Source: Arcobacter sp. CECT 8983
GTDB lineage: Bacteria > Campylobacterota > Campylobacteria > Campylobacterales > Arcobacteraceae
Direction: 5' to 3'
DNA: 64,000 bases
NCBI RefSeq assembly: GCF_004118855.1
Contig: NZ_PDKF01000004.1
Coordinates: forward strand, 792,470-856,469
The notes beneath the pieces are model-generated. The model made no database searches. It was not told where the DNA came from and saw only the letters and a program-made list of their open reading frames with translations. Made by a program: the position numbers and the translations under genes. Of this stretch, positions 33,632 through 42,745 are shown one piece after another (the first letter of the stretch is position 1; the number at the start of each line of letters is the position of its first letter).

Positions 33632-34189
33632 TTACTTTTTAGGAAAATCTTTTATTATAGTAATAACAAGTTCTCCAACTGTAAATCCAAATTTTTTCAT
33701 TTTTGAGTGGTTTATGATTACTCCATCTTCTTGTAAATGAAGCCAGTCTTTTACACTAATATCAATAGTACTATTATTATATGGAACTCTCATTACATAA
33801 TCCATCATAACAGTATTCCCTAAAGCTTGCATTTTTGCAGTTCCTACTATATCACCTGCTGTTGCATCGAAAGTTTTCTCTCCTGTAGGTACTAATTTCC
33901 AAACTCTTGTTAGTTCTTCCCCATCATCATAAAGAAACTCTTCATTTAAAGTTCCTACACCATTTTCATCCCAAGAACCAATAAGTGTTCCTTTAAAAGT
34001 TCTAATAATCTTTCCAGACCTATTTTTAACTAAACCATAGGCAGTTAATTTTCCATTAAAATACTCTTGAGGAATAAACTCAGGAGTTTTGTTTTTAAAA
34101 TCTTCTATTTGCATTTTGCTACATCCTGTAAAAAATAAAATTGCTAAAACAATAAAAAAACTGCTAAAAAATCTATTTAAATTTTTCAT
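33632..34189 (-). CDS. DUF3833 lipoprotein
   Basis: A 185-residue lipoprotein: signal peptide with lipobox FTGC (Cys23), then a lipocalin-like beta domain. QEYFNGKLTAYGLVKNRSGKIIRTFKGTLIGSW, EEFLYDDGEELTRVWKL and VMRVPYNNSTIDISVKDWLHLQEDGVIINHSKMKKFGF are the DUF3833 pattern. This family is encoded in the sigmaE-ChrR/photolyase stress cluster of Vibrio, Shewanella and others. Overlaps the Cfa-like gene by 4 bp; last gene in the cluster. Confidence 0.88.
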   Translation of the reverse strand: MKNLNRFFSSFFIVLAILFFTGCSKMQIEDFKNKTPEFIPQEYFNGKLTAYGLVKNRSGKIIRTFKGTLIGSWDENGVGTLNEEFLYDDGEELTRVWKLVPTGEKTFDATAGDIVGTAKMQALGNTVMMDYVMRVPYNNSTIDISVKDWLHLQEDGVIINHSKMKKFGFTVGELVITIIKDFPKK

Positions 34190-35412
34190 GCCACAAGTCC
34201 TTTATTTAAATTTATGTTTTCATATCTTGTAAATACAAGCTGAACAAGATTGATATTTCTAGTTAAAAAGCCAGCTTCACAATAACATAGATACATTTTC
34301 CACATTCTAATGAAGTATTCATCAAAACCTAACTTTTGAACTTCATCAAGATTGTCTAAAAAGTTTTTATGCCAAACATTTAAAGTCTTTGCATAGTGCT
34401 CTGTAAACTCTTCCATATGAAGTAAATTTAATTTTGTATGTTTTGTTGTGGTTTCAAGTATTTTTCCTACACTTGGAAGATGACCACCTGGGAAAATATA
34501 CTTTTGAATAAAATCTGTTCCTTTTGCGTATGAATCATATCTTTGATCAGGCATTGTAATTATTTGCATAACCAAAACACCGCTAGGTTTTAATAAGCTT
34601 TGACATTTTTTAAAAAAAACATCAAAATATTCCCGTCCAACTGCTTCAAACATTTCAACTGCAATGATTGCATCAAATTGTCCTTGCATATCTCTGTAGT
34701 CTTTAAGCATAATATTTATTGATTCTTCTATCTTGTGCTCTTTGAATCTATCTTCACAAAGCTTTTTTTGTTCTTTTGAAAGAGTTAAAGTGGTTACTTC
34801 ACATTCATATTTCTTTACTAGATGCATAGCCATAGCTCCCCACCCAGAACCTATTTCAAGTACTTTTAAACCTTTTTTTAGATTTAATTTTTTTGCTAAA
34901 ATATCAAGTTTTCTATTTTGTGCTTCAAATAAATCTTCATTTTCATGTTGAAAAACAGCAGCAGAGTACATCATCGTATCGTCAAGCATAAGTTTAAAAA
35001 AATCATTTGATAAGTCATAATGTTTTTGAATATTTTTTTGTGCTCTTGTTTTAGAGTTTTTTCTAAGAAAATGTTTCATTTTATTAAAAAATGGAAACAG
35101 ATTATAAAGACTAAAACTTTTTTCATCTTCACTTTTTGTTTGAAGTTCACTTGAGTTTAAAAGAGCAATTTTTATTAATGAAGTTAAATCGTCACAATCA
35201 AAATCTTTGTCCATATAGCTTTCTGCAAAACCAATATCACCATAAAAAGTTAATCTTTTAAAAAGATTTCCATTGTGCAAAACTAATGTTGCTTTTGGAT
35301 AAGTCTTATCACCATAAGTTTTAACTTGACCATTACAAAAGTGAACTTCTAAATCACCTCTTTTTATTTTAGATAAAAATTTATCTCCTATTTTGTTCCA
35401 GAAAGTTTCCAT
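34186..35412 (-). CDS. Cyclopropane-fatty-acyl-phospholipid synthase family methyltransferase
   Basis: A 408-residue SAM enzyme: N-terminal lipid-binding region (about 1-115), AQKNIQKHYDLSNDFFKLMLDDTMMYSAAVF (Cfa hallmark), SAM site VLEIGSGWGAMA (about 188-199), AVEMFEAVG and the bicarbonate-site region, FIQKYIFPGGHLPS. Cfa enzymes add methylene to unsaturated acyl chains; homologues in this cluster are induced by singlet oxygen. Overlaps DUF1365 as TAATG. Confidence 0.9.
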   Translation of the reverse strand: METFWNKIGDKFLSKIKRGDLEVHFCNGQVKTYGDKTYPKATLVLHNGNLFKRLTFYGDIGFAESYMDKDFDCDDLTSLIKIALLNSSELQTKSEDEKSFSLYNLFPFFNKMKHFLRKNSKTRAQKNIQKHYDLSNDFFKLMLDDTMMYSAAVFQHENEDLFEAQNRKLDILAKKLNLKKGLKVLEIGSGWGAMAMHLVKKYECEVTTLTLSKEQKKLCEDRFKEHKIEESINIMLKDYRDMQGQFDAIIAVEMFEAVGREYFDVFFKKCQSLLKPSGVLVMQIITMPDQRYDSYAKGTDFIQKYIFPGGHLPSVGKILETTTKHTKLNLLHMEEFTEHYAKTLNVWHKNFLDNLDEVQKLGFDEYFIRMWKMYLCYCEAGFLTRNINLVQLVFTRYENINLNKGLVA

Positions 35413-36152
35413 TAGTATCTCCTCACTGTATCTTTTTCAATTGGTTTATTCCATTTTAAACCTAATAGTTTAAGTTTTATACTTTGATATATTGTTCTTG
35501 TAACAACCCAAAATGTTAAAAATGTATGTTTAAAGAATAAACTTTTCAAGTTTTGGGCTGAAAACTCTTTAGCTTTTGCTGTAAAGTTAGATGTTAATTT
35601 TTTCTTTTCATCTTCAAAAAGAGTTATACCTAGATTTATATTTTTTTCATTATAAACTAATGTAAACTCATAATCCCCATCTCTTTTAAAAAATGGAGAA
35701 ACATACATATCTTTTTTAGTTCTTCCTTTAAAAGTTTTATTATTTGAAGTTGTAAGTTCAACAGGATAGATTACTCTTCCTCCATTGTAATTGTGTACTT
35801 CTGCAATAAGAAAGCTTGGTTTATTGTCTTCAAGAAGAATTAATACACTAATTGGATTAAAAACAAAACCTGCAATTCTTGGAAGGGTTATGAATCTCAT
35901 TTCTTGTGTTGCTTTGATTCCAAAACTTTTTAATAAAAAATCTACATTTTCTAAGAAGTTTTCTTTTTTCCCAAAGTGGTCTTTTGAATAAAAAGAGAAT
36001 AAGTTAAATTTATTGTATGAAAAAACTTTATTTTTAATATTTTCAATAGAAGATAAATCAATATCTAGCATAAAAAAATTATATTTAAAACTATGCTCTT
36101 TAGGAAGAAATCTTTTATGATAAATCTTTCCATCAAAAATTAAGTGTTTCAT
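35412..36152 (-). CDS. DUF1365 family protein
   Basis: A 246-residue protein: IYHKRFLPKEHSFKYNFFMLDIDL, FNPISVLILLEDNKPSFLIAEVHNYNGG and KDMYVSPFFKRDGDYEFTLVYNEKN follow the DUF1365 pattern. It always lies next to the FAD oxidase and Cfa genes in the stress cluster; biochemical role unknown. I chose the ATG at 36152, which gives an ATGA overlap with the oxidase stop; an ATG at 36161 is the alternative. Confidence 0.85.
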   Translation of the reverse strand: MKHLIFDGKIYHKRFLPKEHSFKYNFFMLDIDLSSIENIKNKVFSYNKFNLFSFYSKDHFGKKENFLENVDFLLKSFGIKATQEMRFITLPRIAGFVFNPISVLILLEDNKPSFLIAEVHNYNGGRVIYPVELTTSNNKTFKGRTKKDMYVSPFFKRDGDYEFTLVYNEKNINLGITLFEDEKKKLTSNFTAKAKEFSAQNLKSLFFKHTFLTFWVVTRTIYQSIKLKLLGLKWNKPIEKDTVRRY

Positions 36153-37399
36153 AACTGGCATCCAAACTCTTTTGCTATTGTATTTGCACTATATAATCCA
36201 TCTTCATGGAAACCATATCTCCAATATGCCCCTGCATAATAAGTATTGTTTTTCCCATTTATAAGTTCTCTTTTCTCTTGAGCTTTTATAGCTTTTAAAT
36301 CAAATTGTGGATGGGAATAACTAATCTTTTCAATTATATTATCTAAATTTTGTGTTTCATTTAAAGAAACAAAATACTCTTTTTCTTTTTTTAGATTTTG
36401 TAAAGTATTTAACCAATAAGATAAAGTTACGTTATCTTCTTTTCCATCTGTTTTATAATTCCAAGCTGCATAGGCTTTTTTATTTGGGAATAAAGCTTTT
36501 GTATCAGTATGTAAAACAGCATCATTATCTTTATATTTAAAACTTAATAAAACATCTGTTTCATCATCACTTGGGCTTTCTAACATACTATATGCATCAG
36601 GAGCATGCATTGCTAAAATAACTTTATCATAAACTGATTCACCTAAGTCTTCATGTACTAAAATAACTTTATCTTTTTCTCTTCTTATAGATTTTACAGT
36701 AGAGTTTGTATATATTTTTCCAGAAATTTCTAAGGCAATTTTATTTACATAATTTATTGAACCACCACTTACAGTAAGCCATTGATGGTGAGTATCAACT
36801 CCTAATAGTCCATGATTTTTAAAAAAGTTTAAAAAAGCTCTAGCTGGAAACTCGTTCATTTTTTTAGTTGGTGTTGACCAAATTGAAGCTCCCATAGGAA
36901 TAATATATCTGTCTTTAAAGTATTTTGAATAAGGTTTTAAATATTCACCTAAACTTAAATCTAAGTCTTCGTTGTTATTATCTAAATCTTCATTTGCTTT
37001 TTTATTAAATTTTAAAATATCTTTAATCATAATATAATGACTTAGATTAAATAGATTTTTCTTTTGAAAGAACATACCTTTTAAAGATTGCCCATTATAA
37101 GCAGTATTAGATTTAGTATTCCAAAATGCAAAACTCATATCAGAGTTTTCAATTTTCACATCTAATTCTTTAAATAGTTTTGTTAATAAAGGATAAGTTT
37201 CATGGTTAAATACTAAAAAGCCAGTATCAACACCAAACTCTTTATTATCTTCTTTCACAAAAGTAGTTCTTGCATGACCACCAAGTCTTGAATCTTTTTC
37301 ATAAAGGTCAACATGATGCTTTTTACTTAATAAATATGCAGAACCTAATCCACTAATTCCAGCTCCTAGTACTGCTATTTTTAATCTTTTTTCTTTCAT
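36149..37399 (-). CDS. FAD-dependent amine oxidase-like oxidoreductase of the stress cluster
   Basis: A 416-residue flavoprotein. IAVLGAGISGLGSAYLLSKKHHVDLYEKDSRLGGHARTT is the FAD-binding Rossmann motif and GG motif; VDTGFLVFNHETYPLL, FPARAFLNFFKNHGLL and AGAYWRYGFHEDGLYSANTIAKEF (C-terminal FAD site) match the NAD(P)-binding/amine-oxidase family found with DUF1365 and Cfa. It probably acts on lipids, but the reaction is not established. Overlaps the lipocalin gene by 4 bp. Confidence 0.9.
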   Translation of the reverse strand: MKEKRLKIAVLGAGISGLGSAYLLSKKHHVDLYEKDSRLGGHARTTFVKEDNKEFGVDTGFLVFNHETYPLLTKLFKELDVKIENSDMSFAFWNTKSNTAYNGQSLKGMFFQKKNLFNLSHYIMIKDILKFNKKANEDLDNNNEDLDLSLGEYLKPYSKYFKDRYIIPMGASIWSTPTKKMNEFPARAFLNFFKNHGLLGVDTHHQWLTVSGGSINYVNKIALEISGKIYTNSTVKSIRREKDKVILVHEDLGESVYDKVILAMHAPDAYSMLESPSDDETDVLLSFKYKDNDAVLHTDTKALFPNKKAYAAWNYKTDGKEDNVTLSYWLNTLQNLKKEKEYFVSLNETQNLDNIIEKISYSHPQFDLKAIKAQEKRELINGKNNTYYAGAYWRYGFHEDGLYSANTIAKEFGCQL

Positions 37400-37935
37400 T
37401 TGTATCTTCCATTTTTATCTTGTTTTGTAAATATTAACTTTGATGTATCCATATACTTATCTATATATTTAATAAGTTTATCTAATTTCTTTTCTTCCAT
37501 AAATGGATTTCTATGCATAATCCATAGATTTTCCATAGATTTATCACTCATAATTGCTGTTTGATAAGATTTATCCAAATAAATAATTCTATACTCTTTT
37601 GAAAAAATCCAATAATATGTTTTATCTAGTTGTGCTAAATTGTTTTCTAAGAGTGGTTTGACGATGCCAGTATAAGATATAAGTTCTCCACCAATTTCAT
37701 GTTCAAAACATCTGTTGAAAACTTTTAATTTATTATTTTCTAATTGTTTATATTCAACTGTTGCAGCTACACAATTTTCTTCAAATTTATTATAAGTTCT
37801 TGCTATTTCGTACCAAAGCCCAGCAAAACTTTTAGGACTGACATATTCAACGGGCTTTGGAGTATCAGATTTTAAAAGAGCTTGAGATGAGAATAGTAGG
37901 GAAACTAAACTTAGTAATAAAAATATTGATTTCAT
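37396..37935 (-). CDS. Lipocalin family protein (Blc-like), copy 2
   Basis: A 179-residue exported lipocalin: signal peptide about 1-18 (LFSSQA) with no clear lipobox, then FAGLWYEIARTYNKFEENCVAATVEYKQL, VFNRCFE and YYWIFSKEYRIIYLDKSYQTAIM...NLWIMHRNP. It lacks the lipoprotein Cys seen in copy 1, so it is probably soluble in the periplasm. It may carry oxidised or modified fatty acids produced by the cluster enzymes. AAGGAG precedes it, and a 76-bp gap with TTGACA upstream could hold an internal promoter. Confidence 0.85.
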   Translation of the reverse strand: MKSIFLLLSLVSLLFSSQALLKSDTPKPVEYVSPKSFAGLWYEIARTYNKFEENCVAATVEYKQLENNKLKVFNRCFEHEIGGELISYTGIVKPLLENNLAQLDKTYYWIFSKEYRIIYLDKSYQTAIMSDKSMENLWIMHRNPFMEEKKLDKLIKYIDKYMDTSKLIFTKQDKNGRYK

Positions 37936-38011
37936 ATCAAACTCCTTTCAATATCTATTTTATATGTTATTAAAGGATTTTTGTATATAAAAAATGTCAA
38001 TTAATAAACTA

Positions 38012-39265
38012 TTATTTATCTTCTTTATATTTATTGATAAAAATAATTGCAATAATTTTTAAAATAACAGGAGCTAATCCATAAAGTAGGGCAAGGGTTA
38101 AAATAGAACTATTACTAGGATTATTTTCATTAAAATCAACTAAACCTAAAATACCGAAAGATATTGCGACACTTAAAGCAAGAGATAGTTTTGTAATCAT
38201 TGCCCAAAGTCCAAAAAGTAATCCTGAACAATTGCTTTTTATCTTCTCTGCTTTTTGACTTAAGTCTGAATGAATAGAAGTAGGAAAAGCTAAATCAGCA
38301 CCTAAAGAAAAACCTGAGATTATACAAATTATTAGAAAAGGTATAAAATCATTTTCTCCTAAAAAAGGAACAAAAATAAAAGAACTTGATGCTAAAGCAA
38401 TTGAATAAATCCAAACTCTTTTTTTACTTGTTTTTTTTGAAATAGCAGTCCACACAGGAAGAGCTAAAACCCCTGAAAGAAAATATACAATAAGAAGCAA
38501 ACCACTTGATTTTGGTTCTTTTATTACAAACTCAACAAAAAGTAAAAATAGTGTTGCAGGAATTGCATTTGCTAAGTTATTAAAAAAATATCCTATTTGC
38601 AAAGATTTAATTTTTGGCAATTCTTTATATATATTTTTTAAATATGAAAATTTGAAGTTTTCCATATTTTCACTTGTAACAGTCTTTATTTTTTTTAAGG
38701 AAACGATTGTAAACCAAATAAAAAGAGAAATAAAAACAATAAATAATAAGTCTAAAACTTCTTTTGTATTACTTGAAATAGAAAATAAAAAAGGAAGTAA
38801 AAGTGCAATAAGCACACCAACTATTGTTCCTATTTCCCTTACACTATTTAGTTTTGTTTTAAAATAATAATCATTTGTAATCTCAGCTGACCATGTAAGG
38901 TATGGAATATTTACCATACTCCAAGCAATATAAACTAAAAAAGAAAAAGAAAATAACCAAAGGTTTGCATACTCTTTATTAGGATTAATCAACAAATAAA
39001 AACCTATTATTAATAAAACAGCTCCAACAGCTACTAAAGGTTTTCTTGAGTTAAATCTTTGCTTACTTTTATCACTTAAATACCCCAAATATGGATCTAA
39101 AAAAACATCAAATAATCTTGCAAAGAAAAGAATCCCACCTACTAAAGCCATATCAATACCAATATTTTTTGCATAAAATGTTGGTAAATAAATATATAAA
39201 GGAAGTCCAAGTATTGCCAAAGGAACAGCAAGAAGACTATAGTAGGTTAAGGTTGCTTTAGTCAT
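38012..39265 (-). CDS. MFS transporter of the GPH/MelB-like type
   Basis: A 417-residue membrane protein with 12 helices. FFARLFDVFLDPYLGYLSDKSKQRFNSRKPLVAVG is the GPH/melibiose-carrier type motif (PF13347), and LAFPTSIHSDLSQKAEKIKSNCSGLLFGLWAM a second. In other genomes an MFS protein of this class is in the same stress cluster. Its start overlaps the NTF2-like stop by 8 bp. Substrate unknown; sugar transport should not be assumed. Confidence 0.88.
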   Translation of the reverse strand: MTKATLTYYSLLAVPLAILGLPLYIYLPTFYAKNIGIDMALVGGILFFARLFDVFLDPYLGYLSDKSKQRFNSRKPLVAVGAVLLIIGFYLLINPNKEYANLWLFSFSFLVYIAWSMVNIPYLTWSAEITNDYYFKTKLNSVREIGTIVGVLIALLLPFLFSISSNTKEVLDLLFIVFISLFIWFTIVSLKKIKTVTSENMENFKFSYLKNIYKELPKIKSLQIGYFFNNLANAIPATLFLLFVEFVIKEPKSSGLLLIVYFLSGVLALPVWTAISKKTSKKRVWIYSIALASSSFIFVPFLGENDFIPFLIICIISGFSLGADLAFPTSIHSDLSQKAEKIKSNCSGLLFGLWAMITKLSLALSVAISFGILGLVDFNENNPSNSSILTLALLYGLAPVILKIIAIIFINKYKEDK

Positions 39266-39677
39266 TTATTTTTCTTTTTACAAATTTTATAAGTAATGAT
39301 ATCACAGGTAGTTTTTCATATAGATTTGAAGCAGCATCCCAAAAGTCTTCATGTAAGATTACTTTATCATCTGAGTTAAAAATAACTCTACTAACTCCTT
39401 CAAAATTTTGTATATCTTTTTCTTTTTTGAATTTAAAAGAGAAAGTCCATTTTATATAAGCAATATTTCTATTTTCAACTATTTCATCTACTTTGAATTT
39501 AGGTTCATCAAGTTTTTTGTACATATTTAAAAAAACCCTAAAAATATTTTGTAAGCCTTTTACTTCATGAAAAGGGTCTTTAAATTTAGCGTTTAAATCA
39601 AAAAACTTAGCATACTCCTTTAAAGGTGTATTTTTGTCTATTGACTCAAAGAATAAGGCATAGTTTTTTGCTTTCAT
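39258..39677 (-). CDS. Nuclear transport factor 2-like (SnoaL-type) protein
   Basis: A 139-residue cone-shaped alpha+beta protein: LKEYAKFFDLNAKFKDPFHEVKGLQNIFRVFLNMYKKLDEP, FKVDEIVENRNIAYIKWTFSF, GVSRVIFNSDDKVILHEDFWDAASNLYEKLPVI. The C-terminal W-D-A-A region is typical of the NTF2-like member of the ChrR-type cluster. It overlaps both neighbours. Reaction not known. Confidence 0.85.
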   Translation of the reverse strand: MKAKNYALFFESIDKNTPLKEYAKFFDLNAKFKDPFHEVKGLQNIFRVFLNMYKKLDEPKFKVDEIVENRNIAYIKWTFSFKFKKEKDIQNFEGVSRVIFNSDDKVILHEDFWDAASNLYEKLPVISLLIKFVKRKIND

Positions 39678-40438
39678 TTTATTAACCTTTTCGTAATTGC
39701 TAGAGAAAATTTATATGGAATAAGACTTAAAAACTGTAAAAATAATCTTAGTTTTGTTGGAAATCTTATCTCAAAACGATTATCTCTTGTGATTCCTTTG
39801 AAAATTTGTTCTGCTGCAAACTTTGGTTCCATAAGTTGAGGCATTTCAAAACTATTTTTACTTGTAAGTCTAGTTTTAACAAAACCATGATTTATAATTT
39901 GTAAGTTAATATTCTCTTGTTGTAATTCAGGATGAATTGATTGAGCAAGATTTAGTAAAGCAGTTTTAGGTGCAGAATATCCTCCTCCATTAGGTAATCC
40001 AAAATATGTTGAAAGACTTAAATTCCAAATCCATTTTCCCTTTTTTTGTTCTATGAAATATTTTGAAATATGTGTCATGATATTAATAACACCTAAGTAG
40101 TTTGTACTATTCATTAAAGCAAATTTTTTATAATCCCATGATTTCATATCCATGACTTCATAAGCCCCTGCATTATAAAACCAAATATCTAAGCCATCAA
40201 AAACTTCCCAAGCCTCTTTTATTTTAGCTTCAATATTTTCTGTATCTTCAACATCTAAATCTAGTAAATAGATTTTTTCTTTATACAGTTCTTTTAATTT
40301 TAAAAGTTCTTCACTACTTGTTGCATTTCTTGAACTAGCTACTATTTTAAATTCATTATTTAAAAGAATTTTCATTAACTCTAATCCTATACCACTACTT
40401 CCACCAACTAGCCAGATTCTTTTGTTTGAATTTTTCAT
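39674..40438 (-). CDS. SDR family NAD(P)-dependent oxidoreductase of the stress cluster
   Basis: A 254-residue short-chain dehydrogenase: IWLVGGSSGIGLELMKIL (cofactor loop), DLDVEDTENIEAKI, FYNAGAYEV (NAG motif), and the catalytic S-Y-K set with YSAPKTALLNLAQS. NADP preference is likely from ASSRN. First gene of the cluster SDR-NTF2-MFS-lipocalin-FAD oxidase-DUF1365-Cfa-DUF3833. A TATAAT (40463..40458, minus) lies 19 bp before the ATG. Confidence 0.9.
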   Translation of the reverse strand: MKNSNKRIWLVGGSSGIGLELMKILLNNEFKIVASSRNATSSEELLKLKELYKEKIYLLDLDVEDTENIEAKIKEAWEVFDGLDIWFYNAGAYEVMDMKSWDYKKFALMNSTNYLGVINIMTHISKYFIEQKKGKWIWNLSLSTYFGLPNGGGYSAPKTALLNLAQSIHPELQQENINLQIINHGFVKTRLTSKNSFEMPQLMEPKFAAEQIFKGITRDNRFEIRFPTKLRLFLQFLSLIPYKFSLAITKRLIK

Positions 40439-40457
40439 AATAGCCTCTTTTTATTTT

Positions 40458-40463
40458 ATTATA
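40458..40463 (-). promoter_or_regulatory. -10 box for the SDR-led stress cluster
   Basis: TATAAT on the minus strand, 19 bp before the SDR ATG, in AATATATAATAAAAT. No ECF-type (GGAATTT-like) promoter is obvious. Confidence 0.4.
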
Positions 40464-40558
40464 TATTTTATTGTGTATTTTTGGTAGGTCTATTTTGTTA
40501 AAATATATGAAAAATATATATAAATATTACCATTAAAAAGGCTTTAATTTTATTCTTG

Positions 40559-40564
40559 TATAAT
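40559..40564 (+). promoter_or_regulatory. -10 box for the PAS-GGDEF-EAL gene
   Basis: TATAAT in CTTGTATAATATTT, 31 bases before the TTG start. The 157-bp divergent region holds nothing else obvious. Confidence 0.5.
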
Positions 40565-40595
40565 ATTTATTTATATTTTATTATTAAGGATAATC

Positions 40596-42662
40596 TTGGC
40601 TTTTATTACAGATGTTTACTATAAAGAGCTATTTGAAAATGCACCTATGCCTATGTTTATTATTGATGATGGATTAATAGTAGAAGCAAATGATGCCATG
40701 GCTAATGTTTTTAAAGTTAATACAAAAGAAGATATATATAAATTACACCCTTCTCAGTTATCACCTAAATATCAGCCAGATGGTAAAACTTCTGAAGAAA
40801 AAGCAAATGAAATATTTGAGTCTTGTCTTAAATACGGATTTGTACAATTTGAATGGTTACATAAAGACTTAGAAGATAAAGAGTTTTTAGTTGAAATTAC
40901 TTTAAAAACAATAATCATAAATCAAAAACAAATGTTTTTTACAACTTTTAGAGATATTACTAAAGAAAAAGATTATGAAGAAAACTTAAAAAAGAAAAAT
41001 GAAAAATTAGAAAATAAAAATAAATACTTTTTAGAAATAAATAAGATATTAAAAACAGACCATCAATGGGAACAACTTATTGATAAAATTTTCTTATTAG
41101 AAGAGTTTAGAAAAGCTTTAGACGAGAGTTCTATTGTTTCTAAAACTGATAAAAAAGGTATTATCACTTATGTAAATGATAATTTCTGTAAAATTTCTGG
41201 ATATCAAAGAGAAGAACTTCTAGGTCAAAGTCATAATATAATTAGACACCCTAATACAAAAAAAGAGTTTTTTAAAAATCTTTGGGAAAAAATTACAAAT
41301 AAAGAAGTATTTAAAGGAATAATAGAAAATAAAAAAAAGAATGGAGATTCTTATTTTGTTGATACTACAATTGTTCCTATTTTAGATAAAAATGATGAAA
41401 TAGTAGAGTTTATTGGTATAAGAAATGACTTAACACAAGTTTTTGAAAAAGATAAAGTAATATATGAGCAATTTACTGATGATCTAACCTCTTTACCAAA
41501 TAGACAAAGACTATTAGATGATATAAAAAAGTTTGTAAAGCCTAAATTAGCTTTAATTAATATCGATAGATTTAAAGATATAAATGATGCTTATGGTTTT
41601 GAAGTAGGGGATGAAATACTTAAAATCCTTTCAAAAAGACTTATAAAATATAAATCAACAAATCTAAAAGTATATAGACTTTCAGGAGATGTTTTTGGTT
41701 TATTAGCTTATGGAAATATTTCAGAAAAAGAGTTGTTAAAAACAACAGATAGTATTATTCATAATCCTTTAGTTCAAAAATATAATATAAATAATTATGA
41801 ATTTGATATTTCATATACTGTTGGATTAGCTGGACATGATGATAAACTATTAACTCAAGCAGAAGTTGCTTTACAATGGGCAAAGCGAACACATAAAGAT
41901 ATTGTTCTTTTTGATGAAAATATGCCTGCTTATAAGGAATTAAGAGAAAATATTGCTTTAACAAAGCAGATAAAAACAGCAATAGAAAATAATAATATTT
42001 TAATTTATGGTCAAAAGATTGTTTGTAATACTTCTAATGATTATAAGTATGAGACTTTAATGAGATTAAAATTAGAAGATGGAACTATAGTGTCTCCTTT
42101 TAAATTTTTAAATCATGCAAAAAAAGCTAGATTGTATCCTTTGATGACAAGAATTGTTATTGATAAAGCCTGTAATTATTTTAAAGATAGAGATGAAGAG
42201 TTTTCTATTAATTTAATGATTGAAGATATTAAAGATAGAAAAACTATTGATTATCTTATTTCTAAATTAAAAGAGACAAATACTGCTCATAAAATTACTT
42301 TAGAAATAGTTGAGTCTGAAGAAATTGAAAAATTTGAAGAAGTTGGAGAGTTTATTAAAGAAGTCCATAAACTTGGTTGTAAAGTTGCAATTGATGATTT
42401 TGGTACAGGATATTCTAACTTTGAGTATATTATTCAACTAAAAGTAGATATTTTAAAAATAGATGGTTCTTTAATTAAAAATATTCATATAAATGATAAT
42501 TTAAGACTTACTGTTTCTACTATTGTAAACTTTGCAAAAGTTTTAAATATTCAAACAGTAGCAGAATTCATTCATAATAAAGAGGTTGATGAGATAGTTA
42601 AGTCTTTAAAAATTGATTATTCCCAAGGATTTTATCACCATGAACCTGAGTTGTTAAACTAA
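40596..42662 (+). CDS. PAS-PAS-GGDEF-EAL cyclic-di-GMP signalling protein
   Basis: A 688-residue cytoplasmic sensor. TTG start at 40596 with AAGGAT upstream. PAS1 about 5-125 (ENAPMPMFIIDDG, FFTTFRDIT), PAS2 about 175-290 (ITYVNDNFCKISGYQREELLGQ, IGIRNDLTQ, aerotaxis-receptor-like), GGDEF about 295-450 and EAL about 455-685. The GGDEF signature is SGDVF, so cyclase activity is probably lost, while NIDRFKDINDAYG remains. The EAL site is present: YETLMRLK, EIVESEE, DDFGTGYSNF, KIDGSLI, QGFYHHEP. Probably a phosphodiesterase whose GGDEF may sense GTP. The PAS ligands are unknown; redox or oxygen sensing is a guess. Confidence 0.9.
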   Translation: MAFITDVYYKELFENAPMPMFIIDDGLIVEANDAMANVFKVNTKEDIYKLHPSQLSPKYQPDGKTSEEKANEIFESCLKYGFVQFEWLHKDLEDKEFLVEITLKTIIINQKQMFFTTFRDITKEKDYEENLKKKNEKLENKNKYFLEINKILKTDHQWEQLIDKIFLLEEFRKALDESSIVSKTDKKGIITYVNDNFCKISGYQREELLGQSHNIIRHPNTKKEFFKNLWEKITNKEVFKGIIENKKKNGDSYFVDTTIVPILDKNDEIVEFIGIRNDLTQVFEKDKVIYEQFTDDLTSLPNRQRLLDDIKKFVKPKLALINIDRFKDINDAYGFEVGDEILKILSKRLIKYKSTNLKVYRLSGDVFGLLAYGNISEKELLKTTDSIIHNPLVQKYNINNYEFDISYTVGLAGHDDKLLTQAEVALQWAKRTHKDIVLFDENMPAYKELRENIALTKQIKTAIENNNILIYGQKIVCNTSNDYKYETLMRLKLEDGTIVSPFKFLNHAKKARLYPLMTRIVIDKACNYFKDRDEEFSINLMIEDIKDRKTIDYLISKLKETNTAHKITLEIVESEEIEKFEEVGEFIKEVHKLGCKVAIDDFGTGYSNFEYIIQLKVDILKIDGSLIKNIHINDNLRLTVSTIVNFAKVLNIQTVAEFIHNKEVDEIVKSLKIDYSQGFYHHEPELLN

Positions 42663-42710
42663 GTATATTTTTTAATCTCAATCTATTACTTTTTTGATAC
42701 TATTTAGTTA

Positions 42711-42716
42711 TATAAT
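42711..42716 (+). promoter_or_regulatory. -10 box for the HBM-type chemoreceptor
   Basis: TATAAT 30 bases before the ATG at 42746, in TTAGTTATATAATTTG. No flagellar sigma28 pattern is obvious. Confidence 0.4.
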
Positions 42717-42745
42717 TTGATATAACTAATTTCTTAGGGGAATAG

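Noticed and set aside
40439..40595. ECF (RpoE-type) promoter before the SDR-led cluster
   Set aside because: No clear -35/-10 pair of the ECF type was found; only TATAAT-like boxes for both divergent genes.
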